Source of the DNA: an uncultured Paracoccaceae bacterium
GTDB taxonomy: Bacteria > Pseudomonadota > Alphaproteobacteria > Rhodobacterales > Rhodobacteraceae
Assembly: GCA_947493745.1 (NCBI GenBank)
Contig: CANLSM010000001.1
Coordinates: 153,913-217,912, forward strand
Length of the DNA: 64,000 nt
Direction: 5' to 3'
Positions within the stretch are counted from its first letter, which is position 1. Every line of letters begins with the position of its first letter. Under the pieces are notes generated by a model. It made no database searches and was not told the DNA's origin. It saw only the letters and a program-made list of their open reading frames with translations. A program made the translations under genes and the position numbers. Positions 9,552 to 18,524 of the stretch are shown piece by piece.

Positions 9552-10232
9552 TTACACGCCGGTGGCGCGCAAAACGACCCCAAAAGTCCGCCAGATGATA
9601 CCAAAATCCGTCTGAAGGCTGACGCTTTCCGCATACTGATTGTCATAGACCGCACGCTTGGCGAAGGTCGACTCGCTCCGCTCGCTGATCTGCCACAGAC
9701 CGGTCAGACCGGGACGCATGGCATAATATGCAATGGACGGATAGAGCGGCTCCTGATCCGGCGTGAACGGGCGCGGACCGACAATGCTCATCTCGCCCAG
9801 CAAAACACACAGAAGCTGCGGCAACTCATCAATCGATGTCCGGCGAATAAACCGACCGACCCGTGTGATCCTCGGATCATGCTGGAGTTTCTGGTTAAGC
9901 TCCCACTCCCGACGTGCTGCCGGGTTCTCGGAGAGGTACTTTTCCAGAGCTTCATCCGCGTTGACGCACATGGACCGGAGCTTCCAACAGGAAAAGAGCT
10001 GTCCGTTCCGACCAACCCGGCGGTGCGAATAGAAAGCCGACCCTCCGTCGAGCGAGACAAAGAAAGCAGCGACACCTATGACCGGGATCACAATCGGAGC
10101 GACCAAGACCACCGCAAGAATGTCGAAAATCCGTTTCAACACCTCACGATAGAAATACTGCGCTACCGGATATTTTCCGCTGTCAAACGACTGCGTTGCT
10201 TGAATATCAAGCGATTCCCCCAACCTGTACAC
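9552..10232 (-). CDS. Undecaprenyl-phosphate sugar phosphotransferase (initiating glycosyltransferase)
   Basis: A 226-residue member of the bacterial sugar transferase family, which links the first sugar-1-phosphate to undecaprenyl phosphate. One N-terminal membrane helix (FDILAVVLVAPIVIPVIGVA) precedes the cytoplasmic catalytic domain with FSCWKLRSM, GRFIRRTSIDELPQL and MSIVGPRPFTPDQE, then RPGLTGLWQISER. All the usual family motifs are present. It is the short, single-helix form rather than the long WbaP/WbaP-like form with four extra helices. It is the first gene of the minus-strand EPS transcript. Confidence 0.9.
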   Translation of the reverse strand: MYRLGESLDIQATQSFDSGKYPVAQYFYREVLKRIFDILAVVLVAPIVIPVIGVAAFFVSLDGGSAFYSHRRVGRNGQLFSCWKLRSMCVNADEALEKYLSENPAARREWELNQKLQHDPRITRVGRFIRRTSIDELPQLLCVLLGEMSIVGPRPFTPDQEPLYPSIAYYAMRPGLTGLWQISERSESTFAKRAVYDNQYAESVSLQTDFGIIWRTFGVVLRATGV

Positions 10233-10281
10233 TACTGTTCCCCAACATTGACACTACAGATACAACCAATGAGGGTAAGTT

Positions 10282-10293
10282 GTGCCTAGGCAC
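10282..10293. promoter_or_regulatory. 12-bp perfect palindrome upstream of the sugar transferase
   Basis: GTGCCTAGGCAC is a perfect palindrome 50 bp before the sugar transferase start. Three more base pairs on each side match after one mismatch (AGT...ACT), so the symmetric element is about 20 bp. It looks like a dimeric regulator site; the protein is unknown. Confidence 0.4.
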
Positions 10294-10354
10294 TACTTTC
10301 CAGAGAGCTGCCCAGCACAATTCGTGCCGAATCAGAACTTCAAATTATTTGGAA

Positions 10355-10407
10355 AGCTTTGGCTAAAGCTGTCCCCCACGAGCAAGTTTTTGCCATAATT
10401 GGCTAAA
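10355..10407. repeat. Two copies of TTGGCTAAA 40 bp apart in the EPS divergent promoter region
   Basis: TTGGCTAAA occurs at 10359-10367 and 10399-10407, almost four helical turns apart. The first copy sits inside an inverted repeat AGCTTT-GGCT-AAAGCT (10355-10370). The stretch is AT-rich compared with its neighbours. These could be binding sites for one regulator on one DNA face; no known motif is recognised. Confidence 0.35.
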
Positions 10408-10463
10408 CAATTCAACTCTTAATCAATTCGTTAATACAAAATTTACGAATTCTACGAAGCAGA

Positions 10464-10479
10464 TGTGACATAGGTCACA
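10464..10479. promoter_or_regulatory. CRP/FNR-superfamily type operator
   Basis: TGTGACATAGGTCACA has both half-sites of the E. coli CRP consensus, TGTGA-N6-TCACA, without a mismatch. It is near the middle of the 512-bp gap between the divergent sugar transferase and ATPase genes, about 230 bp and 265 bp from the two starts, so it could control one or both EPS transcripts. The rest of the gap holds no gene that I can support. Confidence 0.55.
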
Positions 10480-10744
10480 GTTCGGAAAGTGGCTTCGCGT
10501 GCAGATGCTCCAGTACTGTGGAGCCTTGAATTTCGGGCCGATAGGCGTCAAGTGACAGAGCGCGGATACCGGTTCGAAGGTGCTGGTGAACAGCAACCGG
10601 GATGAATGTGCCACTGCATCTAAAAATGGCCAAAATGTGATGCGAAGTGGGTTTGTGTTGGAGTGAGTAAGCCGGGATTGGGCGTGTTTTGCCGGGGGCG
10701 CGCGAATCGAGGTAGACTGCGTAAACTTTGGCTTGGGGCAAAGA

Positions 10745-11698
10745 ATGACAATGTATCTCGAACATTTCGGACTGAAGCAGAGGCCGTTTGCCCTGCTGCC
10801 GGATCCGAAGTTCATTTACTGGAGCGATGCGCACAAGCGGGCGTATGCGGTGCTCAACTACGGGCTTGAGACCGGCTCGCCCATCACCGTGATTGCCGGC
10901 GAGATCGGCTCGGGTAAGACAACCCTGCTGCGCGAGTACCTGGCCAACACCAGTGAAGAATATACCGTCGGTCTGATCTCGAACGCGCAGGGCGGACGGG
11001 GAGAGTTGCTGCACTGGGTGCTCATGGCGCTCGGTCAGGAAACCGCCGATGGCGCGGATTACGTCAAGCTCTTCCGGCAGTTTCAGGACTTCCTGATTGA
11101 TGAATATGCGCGCGGGAAGCGGACCCTCCTGATCGTGGACGAGGCACAGAACCTCAACGAAGAGACCCTTGAGGAACTGCGCATGTTCTCGAACATCAAT
11201 GCTGATGCGGATGAGCTGTTGCAAATCGTCCTGTTCGGTCAGCCGCAGCTTTGCGATGCGTTGATGAGCCCCAATCTGGTGCAGTTCGCCCAACGGATTT
11301 CTGCGGAATACTTTCTGCCCAACATGCAGGCCGAGGAGGTCGCCGATTACATCAAGCACCGCCTGACAGTCGCAGGTGCGCGGGATGACATCTTTACGGA
11401 TGCGGCCTGCCGCGCCATCCATCTGGCCTCGCAAGGCACACCGCGTCTGGTCAACCAGCTTTGCGATTTCGCGCTGGTCTATGCATTCAGCTATGGCCGC
11501 TCTCAGGTGACATCCGAAACGGTGGACGAAGTGATCACGGATCGCCGCCTCAGTGGACTGACGACAGGTTGCGCACCGGACAGCCCGGAAATGGGCGATG
11601 GCAAGCTTGCAGAGATGTTTCCCGAGAAAGCGGTGACGCCCGAGCCCGTCGAAGAAGAGCCCGACGACCTTCAACCCAACACATCATCGATCGGTTGA
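10745..11698 (+). CDS. Exosortase/EPS-associated AAA ATPase (ExeA/GspA-like)
   Basis: A 317-residue ATPase that begins MTMYLEHFGLKQRPFALLPD, the typical opening of ExeA-like and XrtA-associated ATPases. Walker A is GEIGSGKTTLL (about residue 50), Walker B LLIVDEAQNL, and a sensor region with FGQPQL and NQLCDFALVYA follows. The C-terminal 40 residues are acidic, proline-rich and probably disordered. The start is an ATG seven bases after GGGG; a second ATG six bases later is also possible, and a TTG twelve bases upstream is not favoured. In other exosortase loci this gene lies with chain-length and kinase genes, as here. Its exact role in EPS assembly is not established. Confidence 0.8.
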   Translation: MTMYLEHFGLKQRPFALLPDPKFIYWSDAHKRAYAVLNYGLETGSPITVIAGEIGSGKTTLLREYLANTSEEYTVGLISNAQGGRGELLHWVLMALGQETADGADYVKLFRQFQDFLIDEYARGKRTLLIVDEAQNLNEETLEELRMFSNINADADELLQIVLFGQPQLCDALMSPNLVQFAQRISAEYFLPNMQAEEVADYIKHRLTVAGARDDIFTDAACRAIHLASQGTPRLVNQLCDFALVYAFSYGRSQVTSETVDEVITDRRLSGLTTGCAPDSPEMGDGKLAEMFPEKAVTPEPVEEEPDDLQPNTSSIG

Positions 11699-11702
11699 AG
11701 CC

Positions 11703-11792
11703 ATGGAACAGACCGAACATGCGCGGGCAGCAATGAGTGCCGAGCTTTCAGGTCGCCTGACCGCGGCGCATCGGGGAGATACGCCGTGCTGA
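11703..11792 (+). CDS. Possible 29-codon coupling ORF between ATPase and GumC-like genes
   Basis: An ATG five bases after the ATPase stop opens a 29-codon frame (MEQTEHARAAMSAELSGRLT...) that ends across the GTG start of the next gene. It fills an otherwise 87-bp gap, and its stop/start overlap could couple translation. There is no homology evidence and no clear ribosome-binding site, so it may be chance. Confidence 0.2.
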   Translation: MEQTEHARAAMSAELSGRLTAAHRGDTPC

Positions 11793-13378
11793 GCGGGTTT
11801 GACTTCAAGTTCTATCTGTCGATCCTGTGGCGCCGTCTGCCTCTGGTGCTCTTCATCTGGATCGCGATTGCCAGTGCGGGCATCTACGCCGCATTCAAAC
11901 TGCCGCCGGTCTACCAGGCCAATGCGACCATTCTGGTGGAAAGCCCGAAGATCCCGACAGACCTTGCGACGTCGACCGTCAGCGTCTCATCGGACGAAGT
12001 GATCCAGGTCATCAAGCAACGTCTGACGACGCGGGACAACCTGTTGCGACTGTCTGAGAAGTTCAACGTATTTGCCAGTGACCAGGGTCTTTCGCCAACA
12101 GAGCGGGTGGAGCTGATGCGCGCAGCAGCGGAGGTGAACGTTATCTCGCTCGGGGTGGCCGGGCAGAATGCGGCGACAACCTTCTCGGTGGCCTTCCGGT
12201 CCTCTGACCCTGTCGTGGCCGCACAGGTCGCCAACGAGATGGTGACCGTCATCCTCAACGAGAATGTGCAGCTCCGGACCGATCGGGCGACCCAGACAAC
12301 CGAATTCTTCCGCGAGGAAGTCGGGCGCCTCTCAGAGGAGCTTGGCCGGATCGAGGGGCAGATTGTCTCGTTCAAGAGCGAGAACTCGGACAGCCTGCCC
12401 GACAGTCTGGAATTTCGCCGCAACGAGATCAGCCGCATCCAGGTTCGTCTGGTCCAGCTCGACAGTCAGGAACTGACCCTGCGGGAACAGGCGAATATCT
12501 ATCGCAGGGCTCTGGAAAACCCCAATGTGGCAACGCCTCTTCCGGATGCGGTCGCTTCGCCGCTGGAGTTGCAGCTGGCCGATCTCAGACGCCAACTGGC
12601 GCAGCGCAGTGCGATCCTCTCGGAGACCCATCCGCAGATTGTCGCGCTCCAATCGGAGATCGCCTCGCTTGAGGCCAGTATCGTCGAAGCGCGGCGCAAC
12701 AGCGCCCAGGCTATCCGGAATACCGAGAACGCCGCCGATGAGACACGGGCACCGGGGCAGATCGAGTCCACACTGCTTCAGCTTGAGGCCAGCATCAGGT
12801 TTATCGGCCAACAACGCGACGCGCTGGAGCGGCAGCTCGAACAGATCATGGCCTCGATCGAAGACACGCCCACCACCGAGATGTCGCTGAACATCCTGGA
12901 ACGTCAGCATCAGGCGGTTCAGTCGCAGTATGGCGTGGCGGTTGCCTCCCTCAGCGCGGCCGCAACCGGAGAGACCATCGAGACCAGCCAGCAGGGCGAA
13001 AGGTTCGAGCTGATCGAGCCCGCCGTCGTTCCCGAGCGCCCGGTCAGCCCAAATCGGAAGATGATTGCGGCCATGGGCATGGCGGCAGGTCTCGGCGCCG
13101 GTCTTGGCCTTCTGGTCCTCCTGGAGATGCTGAACACATCCGTGAGGCGCCCGGTCGATCTGGAAGAGAAGCTGGGCATCCGGCCTTTCGCGACCGTTCC
13201 CTATATCGAAACCAAGGGGGAGGTGTTCCGCGGGCGCATGAAACAGCTGGGCTGGATCAGTGTGATCGTCTTCGGGCTGCCGGCCGCGGCCTATGTCGTG
13301 CACTACCAGGTCATGCCGATTGACCTGCTTGTCGAGAAAGTCCTGACCCGCGTCGGGCTTGAGAAATTCACGCTTTGA
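11786..13378 (+). CDS. GumC/Wzz-type polysaccharide chain-length protein
   Basis: A 530-residue polysaccharide co-polymerase. The N-terminal membrane helix is LVLFIWIAIASAGIYAAF, followed by the Wzz domain (YQANATILVESPKIPTDLAT). A long coiled-coil periplasmic region spans about residues 180-400 (RLSEELGRIEGQIVSFKSEN). Then comes the conserved Pro-rich segment before the second helix (PAVVPERPVSPNRKMIAAMG). An additional hydrophobic helix lies near the C-terminus (ISVIVFGLPAAAYVVHY). It starts with GTG and has no cytoplasmic kinase domain; that function is on the next gene. It sets chain length and links synthesis to the Wza-like export protein. Confidence 0.85.
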   Translation: MLSGFDFKFYLSILWRRLPLVLFIWIAIASAGIYAAFKLPPVYQANATILVESPKIPTDLATSTVSVSSDEVIQVIKQRLTTRDNLLRLSEKFNVFASDQGLSPTERVELMRAAAEVNVISLGVAGQNAATTFSVAFRSSDPVVAAQVANEMVTVILNENVQLRTDRATQTTEFFREEVGRLSEELGRIEGQIVSFKSENSDSLPDSLEFRRNEISRIQVRLVQLDSQELTLREQANIYRRALENPNVATPLPDAVASPLELQLADLRRQLAQRSAILSETHPQIVALQSEIASLEASIVEARRNSAQAIRNTENAADETRAPGQIESTLLQLEASIRFIGQQRDALERQLEQIMASIEDTPTTEMSLNILERQHQAVQSQYGVAVASLSAAATGETIETSQQGERFELIEPAVVPERPVSPNRKMIAAMGMAAGLGAGLGLLVLLEMLNTSVRRPVDLEEKLGIRPFATVPYIETKGEVFRGRMKQLGWISVIVFGLPAAAYVVHYQVMPIDLLVEKVLTRVGLEKFTL

Positions 13379-13392
13379 GCCGGGTCTGAGAT

Positions 13393-14202
13393 ATGGAACG
13401 CATCCGCATCGCCATCGAAAAAGCGCGGGAGGCCCGCAACGGCGTCATTCAAGCCCGGCCTGACGTCCAGTCGGCTCCGGTCGCTGAAAAGCCCGAGATC
13501 TGGGATGATCTTGAGCAGTTCACGCCCTCGCCGCGCAAGCTCGCCCGCAATCGCATCATCTCGTCCCAGCAGGGCAACGCGGCTCTGGTGCATTACGACA
13601 TGATGCGCACCAGGTTTCAGGCCACCTGCAAGAAGAACGGCTGGAAGACGATTGGAGTGACATCGCCCGGCGTCGGCTGTGGCAAGTCCGTCACCGCGAC
13701 CAATCTGGCTCTTTCGCTGGCCAAGCAGCGCGACAGCCGGATTGTTCTGATCGACGGTGACATGCGGCGTCCCAATATCGGCCAGATGCTCGGGGTCACG
13801 ACCAGGAAGATGATGGCCTCTTTCCTGTCAGGCGATGGTCAGATACAGGATCACTTCCTGCGCATCGGATACACGCTGGCGATCGGCACCAATGCCGAGC
13901 CGAGCGAGAATGCATCCGAGGTTCTGCTTTCCGATCAGGCCGGGCAGGCGATGGCCGACCTGATGGCCGCTATGCGGCCCGACTACGTTCTGGTGGACCT
14001 GCCGCCGATGCTGCCGACGGACGATGTCATGGCCTTTCTGCCCAAGGTGGACGCCATGCTGCTGGTGGCGGCAGCCGAGGACACGAAGCTGAAGGATGTC
14101 GATCTTTGCGAACGTGAACTGGGCGAGCAGTCAAATGTCATGGGCGTGATCCTGAACAAATGCCGCCACCTGCCCGAGACACAGGAATACGCCTACTACT
14201 AG
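13393..14202 (+). CDS. BY-kinase (CpsD/CapB-type tyrosine autokinase)
   Basis: A 269-residue cytoplasmic kinase, partner of the GumC-like protein 14 bp upstream. Walker A is SPGVGCGKSVTATNLA, Walker A' is VLIDGDMRRPN and Walker B is YVLVDLPPM. The C-terminus ends in a short tyrosine cluster (EYAYY), the usual site of autophosphorylation. The first 80 residues are a linker with little conservation, ending in QQGNAALVHYDMMRTRFQ. In related systems cycles of phosphorylation control polymer length. The gene ends 3 bp from the convergent exosortase gene, leaving no room for a terminator. Confidence 0.85.
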   Translation: MERIRIAIEKAREARNGVIQARPDVQSAPVAEKPEIWDDLEQFTPSPRKLARNRIISSQQGNAALVHYDMMRTRFQATCKKNGWKTIGVTSPGVGCGKSVTATNLALSLAKQRDSRIVLIDGDMRRPNIGQMLGVTTRKMMASFLSGDGQIQDHFLRIGYTLAIGTNAEPSENASEVLLSDQAGQAMADLMAAMRPDYVLVDLPPMLPTDDVMAFLPKVDAMLLVAAAEDTKLKDVDLCERELGEQSNVMGVILNKCRHLPETQEYAYY

Positions 14203-14205
14203 CGT

Positions 14206-15813
14206 CTATTCCGGCAGATAGGTCGGAAAATGCGGCAATGTCTCCTCCAGCAGAGCCATGATCCGGCGATCCGCATCCTCCACGGTTTCGCCGTTCAGCA
14301 CCGGGCTGGTGAACCGGACCAGCGCGCCGTCCGTCCGGCCGAAACGGTAGGCGTCAATGACCGCCATGAACTTGGCCATGAAGTCATTGGTGAGGCGCTG
14401 GCCACGTTGTTCGAACCAGTAATAGACAACCTGCTGGCTGAGTTCGCGCTGAATGATCGCGCGATTGACCGTGAACGGCGTCCATCCGATTTCAGCCGAG
14501 AGATCGATCACGACCGGGCGGATCTCGAAGATCTCCCAGCCGCCACCGGGCAGGCAGACACGCGGCGAGTGAATGGCCGACCCCTTGCTTTGCGAACGAT
14601 AGAAGGCCGAGAAGAAACCCACCGCACCGGGATCTTTGGTTTGCTGATAGGTGACCTGAATGTAGTCGTCGGCGTCCAGCACCTGCTCGATCTCGGGCGT
14701 CAGGATCTCTGTCTGCCCCTCCCATGCCTCGAACTTCAGGGGAAAGAAAACAAAGGGATCGCGCTTGATCTGGGCCGGTTCCACGGGCGGCGTGATCAGC
14801 CAGAGCGAAGTGATCGCGACCGTCACCAAACCCGTCAGAACCAGCCAGATCGAGCCGGAAATCCGCAGCACAGGCGCGACATGTGCACCGATCTCGTGGA
14901 AATCGAGATCGAGCGCCTGACTGATGGGCTTGGGATTCTTCTGCAGGCGCTGCATCAGGATGGCCATCAGGAAAAGGATTGCCACGCAGGCCCCAAAAAT
15001 GATCCAGCCCTCGAAGAAATGAAGGAAGCCCTCGGCCTGATCAATGCCGGCGCGATCGACCAGCACCCCGATCATTCCGATACGGAATGAGTTCATCAGG
15101 ATCGTGATCGGTGCAGCCGCGAGGAGCAGTACTGCCTTGTGCCATTTCGGGCCATTATAGAGAACACAGAAAACGTAGGAGAAGCTGAGAATCGGGAAGA
15201 GATATCTCAGGCCCGAGCAGGCTTCGGCGACCTGCAGCTTGTAGAGCCCGAGATCGATGACATTGCCCTCAAGATAGACCGGGATGTTGAGCAGTTGCAG
15301 GAACGCGACGCCCAGTTCGGACGAGACGAGTTGCAACTGGATCGTCATCTGCCAATAGACAAAGTTCGGCAGCGGCAGCATGAAAACCAGATGCAGGACG
15401 CTTGGCCAGAAAATCCAGCCCCGCCTGAGCCCGAAGCCCGCCAACACCAGCCCGCCGATCCAGATAATCAGCGCATAGGCGATGATATCGGGGATATTTG
15501 TCAGATTGCCAAAGAGGGCCAGCGCAAGACCGAGAGTGACGATCAGAAGCCCCGGCCAGCGATCCCTGATCGGCCCGGTCGCTTCCGGCAATTGTCTGAC
15601 TTCGCGCAGAAAAATGATCGTCGAGAGGATCGGGATGACCGGTCCGTGGGAGTATTCCGGCGACAGCCAGGATGTCCCCAGAAACCCGAACCCATCCCAG
15701 AAAAGCGGCAGTGCGGCGACAACGGCCACCAGCAGCCAGACCGATCCCATGAAGGGGCCGGTTGTCCGGGATTGCGTCATGGCAAGACTTTGGGTCACGT
15801 CCCGATCACTCAC
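14206..15813 (-). CDS. xrtD: VPLPA-CTERM-specific exosortase with fused EpsI domain
   Basis: A 535-residue membrane transpeptidase that would cleave a VPLPA-CTERM sorting signal. Eight or so helices carry the exosortase catalytic triad: Cys199 in EACSGLRYLFP, Arg244 in NSFRIG and His265 in HFFEGW. The second half is an EpsI-type periplasmic domain (AIHSPRVCLPGGGWEIFE, then FTVNRAIIQRELSQQVVYYW), fused rather than separate as in many XrtA systems; this fusion is characteristic of XrtD. The start used is GTG; an ATG 33 bases downstream is possible but has no ribosome-binding site. A matching substrate is encoded at 20379-21008. Being placed in the EPS region suits the known link between exosortases and surface polysaccharide. 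Confidence 0.9.
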   Translation of the reverse strand: MSDRDVTQSLAMTQSRTTGPFMGSVWLLVAVVAALPLFWDGFGFLGTSWLSPEYSHGPVIPILSTIIFLREVRQLPEATGPIRDRWPGLLIVTLGLALALFGNLTNIPDIIAYALIIWIGGLVLAGFGLRRGWIFWPSVLHLVFMLPLPNFVYWQMTIQLQLVSSELGVAFLQLLNIPVYLEGNVIDLGLYKLQVAEACSGLRYLFPILSFSYVFCVLYNGPKWHKAVLLLAAAPITILMNSFRIGMIGVLVDRAGIDQAEGFLHFFEGWIIFGACVAILFLMAILMQRLQKNPKPISQALDLDFHEIGAHVAPVLRISGSIWLVLTGLVTVAITSLWLITPPVEPAQIKRDPFVFFPLKFEAWEGQTEILTPEIEQVLDADDYIQVTYQQTKDPGAVGFFSAFYRSQSKGSAIHSPRVCLPGGGWEIFEIRPVVIDLSAEIGWTPFTVNRAIIQRELSQQVVYYWFEQRGQRLTNDFMAKFMAVIDAYRFGRTDGALVRFTSPVLNGETVEDADRRIMALLEETLPHFPTYLPE

Positions 15814-15868
15814 TAACTCTCAAATCCACCGGCCTGGATCATACCACAGAAGCCGGGATACGGGCTCA

Positions 15869-16906
15869 CTATCCCGTGCCCAGCCGCTCGCCCACACCAT
15901 CGCGGGATTGCAGGGCGGTCCACCACCATTCATTTTCCAGATACCATTCCACGGTTTTTCGAAGGCCGGTTTCCAGCGTGACCGACGGCGTCCAGCCGAG
16001 CGTTTCCCTGATATGGCCGGCATCGATGGCATAGCGCAGATCGTGACCGGGCCGGTCGGTGACAAAGGTGATGAGGTCGGCATAGGGTCTTGCGGCCGGT
16101 CTCAACTCGTCCAGCAGACCGCAGATGATGTGCACCAGATCGATGTTGCGCGCCTCGTTGTGCCCGCCGATATTGTATGTCTCGCCCATCGCACCCTGTT
16201 GCACCACGAGCAACAGCGCGTCCGCGTGATCCTCCACATAGAGCCAGTCGCGCACATTCTCGCCCTTGCCGTAAACCGGGATCAGCTTCCCGGCGAGCGC
16301 ATTGAGGATCACCACTGGGATCAGCTTTTCGGGAAAGTGGTAGGGGCCGTAGTTGTTCGAGCAGTTGGTGACCACAACCGGCAAGCCATAGGTCTCGCAC
16401 CACGCGCGCACAAGATGGTCGCTGCCGGCCTTGGAGGCCGAATAGGGCGAGTTCGGCGCATAGGCCGTATCCTCTGTGAACAGCCCGGTATCCCCGAGCG
16501 TGCCATAGACCTCGTCGGTTGAGATGTGGTGGAACCGGAACTTCTCCGGCTTGCCCCGCGCACTCCAATAGGCGCGCGCGGCCTCAAGCAGCGTGTAGGT
16601 CCCGACAAGATTGGTCTCGATGAAGGTTCCGGGGGCATCAATGGACCGGTCCACATGGGACTCGGCGGCCAGATGCATCACGCTATCGGGCCGGTGCTCG
16701 GCAAAGATCCGGTCAAGCGCGGCGCGGTCCAGAATCGACACATGCTCGAATGCATAGGCCGGGCTGTCGGCGACCTCGCGCAGATTGTCGAGGCAGGCTG
16801 CATAGGTCAGAGCATCGACATTGATGACCTCGTGACCATCGCGTATCGCCTGCCTGACGACGGCTGAGCCGATGAACCCCGCGCCGCCCGTGACCAGAAC
16901 CTTCAT
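15869..16906 (-). CDS. rfbB: dTDP-glucose 4,6-dehydratase
   Basis: A 345-residue extended short-chain dehydrogenase. NAD-binding motif [15 protein letters not shown] at the N-terminus; the [12 protein letters not shown] segment supplies the Ser/Thr-Asp-Glu catalytic set, and [15 protein letters not shown] the Tyr-x-x-x-Lys pair. [17 protein letters not shown] is diagnostic of RmlB. It catalyses the second step of dTDP-L-rhamnose synthesis. The start codon overlaps the stop of rfbC by 4 nt, and the four rhamnose genes form a divergent pair of two-gene transcripts. Confidence 0.95.
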   Translation of the reverse strand: MKVLVTGGAGFIGSAVVRQAIRDGHEVINVDALTYAACLDNLREVADSPAYAFEHVSILDRAALDRIFAEHRPDSVMHLAAESHVDRSIDAPGTFIETNLVGTYTLLEAARAYWSARGKPEKFRFHHISTDEVYGTLGDTGLFTEDTAYAPNSPYSASKAGSDHLVRAWCETYGLPVVVTNCSNNYGPYHFPEKLIPVVILNALAGKLIPVYGKGENVRDWLYVEDHADALLLVVQQGAMGETYNIGGHNEARNIDLVHIICGLLDELRPAARPYADLITFVTDRPGHDLRYAIDAGHIRETLGWTPSVTLETGLRKTVEWYLENEWWWTALQSRDGVGERLGTG

Positions 16907-17475
16907 GCCGCCACTCCTTCAAAGACAAACGGGCTCTCGAAGGCCGCAAAGCTTTGCGCAGCCAGGTCCTTATCGGAGAGGATCGCAGTGCCGATGTCTA
17001 TCCCCCAGTCGATCCCGATGTCAGGATCATCAAATCGCACCGCGCCGTCGCAATCGCGCGCGTAGTAGTCTGTGCATTTATAGGCGACCTCCGTATCGTC
17101 CGTCAGGGTCGCGAAGCCATGGAGAAACCCCTTGGGCACCAGCAACTGCGCACCGTTTTCCGCGCTCAGTTCTTCCGCCACCCACTGACCGTAATGCGGT
17201 GAGCCGACCCGCGCATCGACGGCCACATCAAGGATGGTTCCGCGGATTGCGCGGACCAGCTTGTCCTGAGCCGCAGGTGGCGACTGAAAATGCAACCCCC
17301 TGATCGTGCCCTTCTGGCGCGACAGGGAATGATTGTCCTGCACGAAATCAAGGTCAAGTCCGGCGTCGGCCAGCGCCCTGCGGTTCCATGTCTCCGAGAA
17401 GAAGCCGCGATTGTCGCCAAACCGCTTCGGAGTGATCCGCAACACGCCCGGCAGTCCTGTCTCGGTAATATCCAT
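16903..17475 (-). CDS. rfbC: dTDP-4-dehydrorhamnose 3,5-epimerase
   Basis: A 190-residue cupin. It shows [19 protein letters not shown] (catalytic His), [18 protein letters not shown] (Asp) and [20 protein letters not shown], all standard RmlC motifs. It epimerises the keto-sugar made by RfbB. The start is the ATG of [11 protein letters not shown], seven bases after AAGGA; an upstream in-frame ATG would add 12 residues without similarity to the family. It is the first gene of the minus-strand rhamnose pair, and 188 bp separate it from rfbD. Confidence 0.95.
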   Translation of the reverse strand: MDITETGLPGVLRITPKRFGDNRGFFSETWNRRALADAGLDLDFVQDNHSLSRQKGTIRGLHFQSPPAAQDKLVRAIRGTILDVAVDARVGSPHYGQWVAEELSAENGAQLLVPKGFLHGFATLTDDTEVAYKCTDYYARDCDGAVRFDDPDIGIDWGIDIGTAILSDKDLAAQSFAAFESPFVFEGVAA

Positions 17476-17663
17476 GCGATCCTTCTGTCTCGTCCTGCAG
17501 ATGCTTTGCACCCTGTTAGCGGCCCGGAGCGTGCCGGTCCAGATGGCCCGGGGGCGCGATCGCTCCCAACCGTGCGGATTGGCACAGGTGTGCTATTCCG
17601 CCCTATGCCTATCTGTGCCACAAGCGTAAACAAAGCCTTTAGCTGGACGTGATCGGTGAGAGA

Positions 17664-18524
17664 ATGAAACTGCTGGTATTCGGACGCAGCGGTCAGGTGG
17701 CGCAGGAACTCGCAGCGCGAGCGCCTCATGCGACCTGCCTGGGGCGGAGCGAGGCTGACTTCGCGGATGCGGATGCATGTGTCAGTCAGATCGCGAGACA
17801 TGCCCCTGATGTGATCATCAATGCGGCTGCCTGGACAGCGGTCGATGATGCCGAAACCGCCGAGGAGCTCGCCACCCAGATCAACGGCCACACGCCGGGT
17901 GCTCTGGCCCGAACGGCGGCCGACAGGAACATACCGTTTCTGCACATCTCGACGGATTATGTGTTCAACGGATCGGGCGACCAGCCCTGGAGCGAGGACG
18001 ACACGCCGGACCCGATGAGCGCCTATGGCCGCTCCAAGCTGGAAGGTGAGCGGCAGGTCACGTCGGCGGGCGGCAGGACCGTCATCCTTCGAACCGCCTG
18101 GGTGTTCTCGCATCACGGCAGCAACTTTGTGAAAACCATGCGTAGGCTCGGCGCGGAGCGGTCTGAACTGCGCGTGGTCGATGATCAAACCGGCGGGCCG
18201 ACCGCCGCAGGCGACATTGCCGAAACCCTGCTCACTATTGCCGCGGAACAGATCAAGCCCGGCGGCGCCACCGGAATTTTCCACTACGCCGGGCAGCCAT
18301 CCGCAACCTGGGCAGATTTCGCTGAAGAGATCTTCCGGCAGTCGGGCATGAGCACGGGCGTGACGCGGGTTCCAAGCAAGGAATATCCGACACCGGCCCG
18401 GCGACCACAGAACTCCCGGCTTGATTGTAGCCGTCTGGAGCAGGCCTATGGCATCAGGCCACCCGACTGGCGCGCCTCGCTCGGCAAGGTGATTTCGCAA
18501 CTGGAGAGCATACGTGCAGCGTAA
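17664..18524 (+). CDS. rfbD: dTDP-4-dehydrorhamnose reductase
   Basis: A 286-residue short-chain reductase. FGRSGQVAQELA is a variant of the GxxGQxG nucleotide-binding loop. VIINAAAWTAVDDAE, FLHISTDYVFNGSG (Ser-Thr-Asp-Tyr) and DPMSAYGRSKLEGE (Tyr-x-x-x-Lys) are the usual RmlD motifs. It carries out the last step of dTDP-L-rhamnose synthesis. The ATG was chosen over an in-frame GTG five codons upstream because the family starts at MKLLVFG. Its stop overlaps the GTG start of rfbA by 11 nt. Confidence 0.95.
   Translation: MKLLVFGRSGQVAQELAARAPHATCLGRSEADFADADACVSQIARHAPDVIINAAAWTAVDDAETAEELATQINGHTPGALARTAADRNIPFLHISTDYVFNGSGDQPWSEDDTPDPMSAYGRSKLEGERQVTSAGGRTVILRTAWVFSHHGSNFVKTMRRLGAERSELRVVDDQTGGPTAAGDIAETLLTIAAEQIKPGGATGIFHYAGQPSATWADFAEEIFRQSGMSTGVTRVPSKEYPTPARRPQNSRLDCSRLEQAYGIRPPDWRASLGKVISQLESIRAA

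Noticed and set aside
10670-10700. Sigma-54 promoter before the EPS ATPase (GGGCGTGTTTTGCC)
   Set aside because: The GG to GC spacing is one base short of the -24/-12 consensus.
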